From positions 62,001-126,000 of the forward strand of contig NZ_JAJHVV010000008.1 of assembly GCF_023145695.1 (NCBI RefSeq): a DNA stretch of 64,000 bases, given 5' to 3'. The DNA comes from Vibrio amylolyticus (GTDB lineage: Bacteria; Pseudomonadota; Gammaproteobacteria; Enterobacterales; Vibrionaceae). Below the pieces are notes generated by a model. The model saw only the letters and a program-made list of their open reading frames with translations. It was not told where the DNA came from and ran no database searches. The number at the start of each line of letters is the position of its first letter. Position 1 is the stretch's first letter. Both the position numbers and the translations under genes were made by a program. Positions 61,777 to 64,000 of the stretch are shown here, in pieces.

Positions 61777-64000
61777 TGCTAGCCATGATGAGAAAAACAA
61801 GCGGCCTCATCAACAAACCAAGCTACCTCGTCAACAGAAAAGTGTCGCTCTCATTTGGAGTGCTATCGTTGTACTTTGTCTCGGGCTTCTATTTAAGCAA
61901 TGGGTGATTAACTCCGACTCTCCTATAGAAACCGACATTCTTAAACTGCTCCCAACCAATAAACAAGATCCTGTCGCTGCCCAAGCATTTGATAAGATCA
62001 CCAATAACATGAGTGATCAGGTTGTATTTGTGCTCTCAACTTGCACAAGTGACACAAAAGAGAAATCTAATCTGTTCATGGCCGCAGAACAATTTTCAAC
62101 GACCTTAAACCAAAGTGGCTACTTTAAAGCGGTTCGATCGAAGGTCGATCCTGCCACCCAGCAAGCGTGGGCGAGTTACTACTATGAGCAGCGTTTTAAT
62201 CTGCTCACCAAACATCAGCAGGGTTTACTCTCTGACTCACCAAACACGCAAGTAAAAACCGTCGTTCAAGCTGTCTATAATCCCTTTTCAGGCGTCACTG
62301 GCCAAGAGCTCACCAATGATCCTTTTTTACTCTTTAGAGAGTATCTTCAAAAGCTGTCAGCCTCGTCTTCCAACTTCTCGCTAGATAATGACTATCTGGT
62401 TACACAACACGATAATAAGCACTATTTACTCATCACCGCGGAACTCGCCAGTTCGCCTTACAGTATTCAAGCACAGCAAAGTGTTCCTGAAATCCAACAG
62501 TGGCAGCAGAGCCTTAGCCAGACCTACAATATCGATGTAAACCAGACTGGTGTACTGTTTTATGCTGACTTTGGTACGCGCAGCGCTAAGTCTGAAATTA
62601 GTACGATTGGGCTATTTTCCCTACTAGGCATCATTGCCCTTATCTTTACTGTTTTTCGTAGCTCAGCCCCACTAATGCTTGCGCTGCTCTCTATCTCGAT
62701 TGGTCTGTTAGTCGCACTAGCAGCGACAACGCTGATCTTTGGGCGAGTTCATCTCTTTAGTTTGGTCTTTGGAGCAAGCCTTATTGGTGTTTCCATTGAT
62801 TACGCTTTTCACTATTTAACCGATAGGCTTGCCGCAGGAAAACGCTGGGATAGCATCAAAGGGTTAAAGCATATTTTCGCTGCGATTACTCTGGGGCTAA
62901 TCACCAGCTTAATCGGTTACCTTGGGCTTTTAGTTGCCCCTTTCCCAGGGCTACAGCAGCTTGCGCTATTCTCCGCAATTGGATTGGCTTCAGCCTATGC
63001 TACCGTTGTCGCTTGGTATCCTATACTGGCGAAATCACCGAGCGCTGATCGCAAACTGCCAGGTCAACTATTTTGGCGATGGTGGCTCACACTTTGGCAA
63101 AACTTGTGGGTCAAGTTTGGGGTTCCAGCCATTATCATTGTCATCAGCTTATTGGCGATGACCAAGATTCAATACAATGATGATATTCACCAGCTTCAAG
63201 CCATGCCTGAACAGCTAAAAAGCCAAGAGAAGATCATTGCTAATGTCACTGGAATGCAATCATCCCAGCAAATGTTAGTTGTGAGTGCAGATAGTGATGA
63301 GCAACTCCTTCGCTCATTAGAAAAGCTAGATGACAAACTGATTCAGTGGCAAGAGAGCTCTGTTATTAACGGCTATCAAAGCTTGCATCAATACACTCAA
63401 TCTGAATATCGCCAACGCAATAACTTCACTCTTATTCAATCGCTGTATCAGACTCAAGCGCAAGATCTAGCCGATGCATTACAGCTATCAAATGTGCCTA
63501 CGCTTGATGTAACGTTCACCTCTAACACGCTAGCAAACTACCTTGAAAGTTCGGTCTCCGAGCCAACTCGATTCCTATATCTCGGTCAGTTTGAAAATAA
63601 GGTTTCTGCGGTAGTACTGTTAAAAGAAGTGAGTGACACGCTAGCGATTGAGCAATTTGTAAATAACCAATCAAACATCCGCTACCTAAATAAAGCACAA
63701 GAGATATCGACGCTTTTTGCTCAATATCGAGTCAAGATCATGGAGTTGCTCGGCATCGCTGTTTTGATCATCGCTTCAGTTTTAAGTGTTCGTTATGGCC
63801 CAAAGAAAACTGTCATGATCTTGCTGCCATCACTGATCGCTTGTCTAGCCGGTTTGGCTGTCACGGTATTGATTGGCTCAACATTAAATCTGTTTAATCT
63901 ACTGGCGCTGATATTGATTATCGGTATTGGTATCGACTACACACTCTTTTTTGCTGAGCAAGCTCGCAGCCAAAGTACCCTATTAGCGATCACTCTGTCT
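61766..64000 (+). CDS. MMPL/RND-type exporter of the APE cluster (cut by window edge)
   Basis: An open frame of 745 codons continuing past the window. An N-terminal membrane span (VALIWSAIVVLCLGLLF) precedes a large periplasmic loop (about residues 45-265), then membrane segments with the MMPL signatures FGASLIGVSIDYAFHYLTDR and LIIGIGIDYTLFFAEQARSQ. It would export polyene or its lipid conjugate. The start is doubtful: TTG 61766 is the only start codon in this frame before the membrane span, while the ATG 61776 overlapping the LolA stop lies in another frame and stops after 43 codons. So either TTG is used or a 1-nt frameshift is present. Confidence 0.85.
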   Translation, partial: MNSNASHDEKNKRPHQQTKLPRQQKSVALIWSAIVVLCLGLLFKQWVINSDSPIETDILKLLPTNKQDPVAAQAFDKITNNMSDQVVFVLSTCTSDTKEKSNLFMAAEQFSTTLNQSGYFKAVRSKVDPATQQAWASYYYEQRFNLLTKHQQGLLSDSPNTQVKTVVQAVYNPFSGVTGQELTNDPFLLFREYLQKLSASSSNFSLDNDYLVTQHDNKHYLLITAELASSPYSIQAQQSVPEIQQWQQSLSQTYNIDVNQTGVLFYADFGTRSAKSEISTIGLFSLLGIIALIFTVFRSSAPLMLALLSISIGLLVALAATTLIFGRVHLFSLVFGASLIGVSIDYAFHYLTDRLAAGKRWDSIKGLKHIFAAITLGLITSLIGYLGLLVAPFPGLQQLALFSAIGLASAYATVVAWYPILAKSPSADRKLPGQLFWRWWLTLWQNLWVKFGVPAIIIVISLLAMTKIQYNDDIHQLQAMPEQLKSQEKIIANVTGMQSSQQMLVVSADSDEQLLRSLEKLDDKLIQWQESSVINGYQSLHQYTQSEYRQRNNFTLIQSLYQTQAQDLADALQLSNVPTLDVTFTSNTLANYLESSVSEPTRFLYLGQFENKVSAVVLLKEVSDTLAIEQFVNNQSNIRYLNKAQEISTLFAQYRVKIMELLGIAVLIIASVLSVRYGPKKTVMILLPSLIACLAGLAVTVLIGSTLNLFNLLALILIIGIGIDYTLFFAEQARSQSTLLAITLS

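Noticed and set aside
1..64000. Prophage, insertion sequences, integron cassettes, CRISPR arrays, tRNA or rRNA genes
   Set aside because: No transposase, integrase, repeat array or RNA-gene pattern was seen on reading both strands; small repeats found are terminators or operators.

Overview
The window looks like a piece of a Vibrio genome (Vibrionaceae). The evidence is a Qrr quorum-sensing sRNA with LuxO boxes, a ChiA-type chitinase, a tnaC-tnaA locus, a zwf-pgl-gnd operon, a VcINDY-like 462-residue dicarboxylate transporter, put genes and a lap adhesin-secretion operon. From memory, most of these sit on chromosome II in V. cholerae. There are no rRNA or tRNA genes, insertion sequences, phage genes or CRISPR arrays that I can see. 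Gene density and codon style look uniform.

Layout. 0-5 kb: a broken-off rhodanese gene, a GlxA-type regulator followed by an EEP-fold hydrolase, an acetyltransferase, a phosphotransferase and a PilZ protein. 5-11 kb: gltS, then a Qrr sRNA gene with its sigma-54 promoter and two abutting LuxO boxes, a DUF368 polyprenyl-phosphate translocase, a three-gene copper-delivery operon (YtkA/FixH-like, SCO, PCuAC) and sstT. 11-16 kb: a Sel1-repeat protein, an M23 peptidase/bactofilin pair with a 97-nt overlap, DUF445, an Lrp-type regulator and a small zinc-ribbon protein. 16-23 kb: a proline catabolism cluster on the minus strand (AraC regulator, putA, a stand-alone copy of the PutA C-terminal ALDH-like domain, putP). 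23-27 kb: two tandem exported coiled-coil/PEGA paralogues, the second with an added formylglycine-generating-enzyme-like domain, then pdxH. 27-33.5 kb: lapC-lapG-lapD-lapB, a c-di-GMP-gated type I secretion and periplasmic proteolysis module for a large adhesin that is not encoded here. 33.6-49 kb: chitinase, tryptophanase with leader peptide, a DUF2057 protein, an acetyltransferase, zwf-pgl-gnd, a DASS transporter, a hydrolase with TetR regulator, an AEC transporter and an acyltransferase.

49-64 kb: the left part of an aryl polyene (APE) pigment cluster that runs off the right edge. Rightward genes: chain-length-factor-like ketosynthase homologue, lysophospholipid-type acyltransferase, two ACPs, membrane protein, acyl-activating ligase, hotdog dehydratase, glycosyltransferase/acyltransferase fusion, aromatic ammonia-lyase, thioesterase, LolA-like carrier and MMPL exporter (cut). 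A divergent leftward operon carries a lipoprotein, an O-methyltransferase and a flavin-dependent halogenase-like enzyme. The ammonia-lyase and ligase would make and load the aryl starter, the ACP/KS system would extend it, and the acyltransferases, LolA-like and MMPL proteins would attach it to lipid and move it to the outer membrane. The catalytic ketosynthases and ketoreductase are expected just beyond position 64000.

The least ordinary points are the halogenase-like gene (WxWxIP motif and candidate catalytic Lys73) in the APE locus, the detached PutA C-terminal domain, the PEGA/FGE paralogue pair with a structured spacer, a divergent TnaC leader, and a Fur-box-like palindrome at the lap promoter. 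All calls come from reading the sequence; no database search was run.
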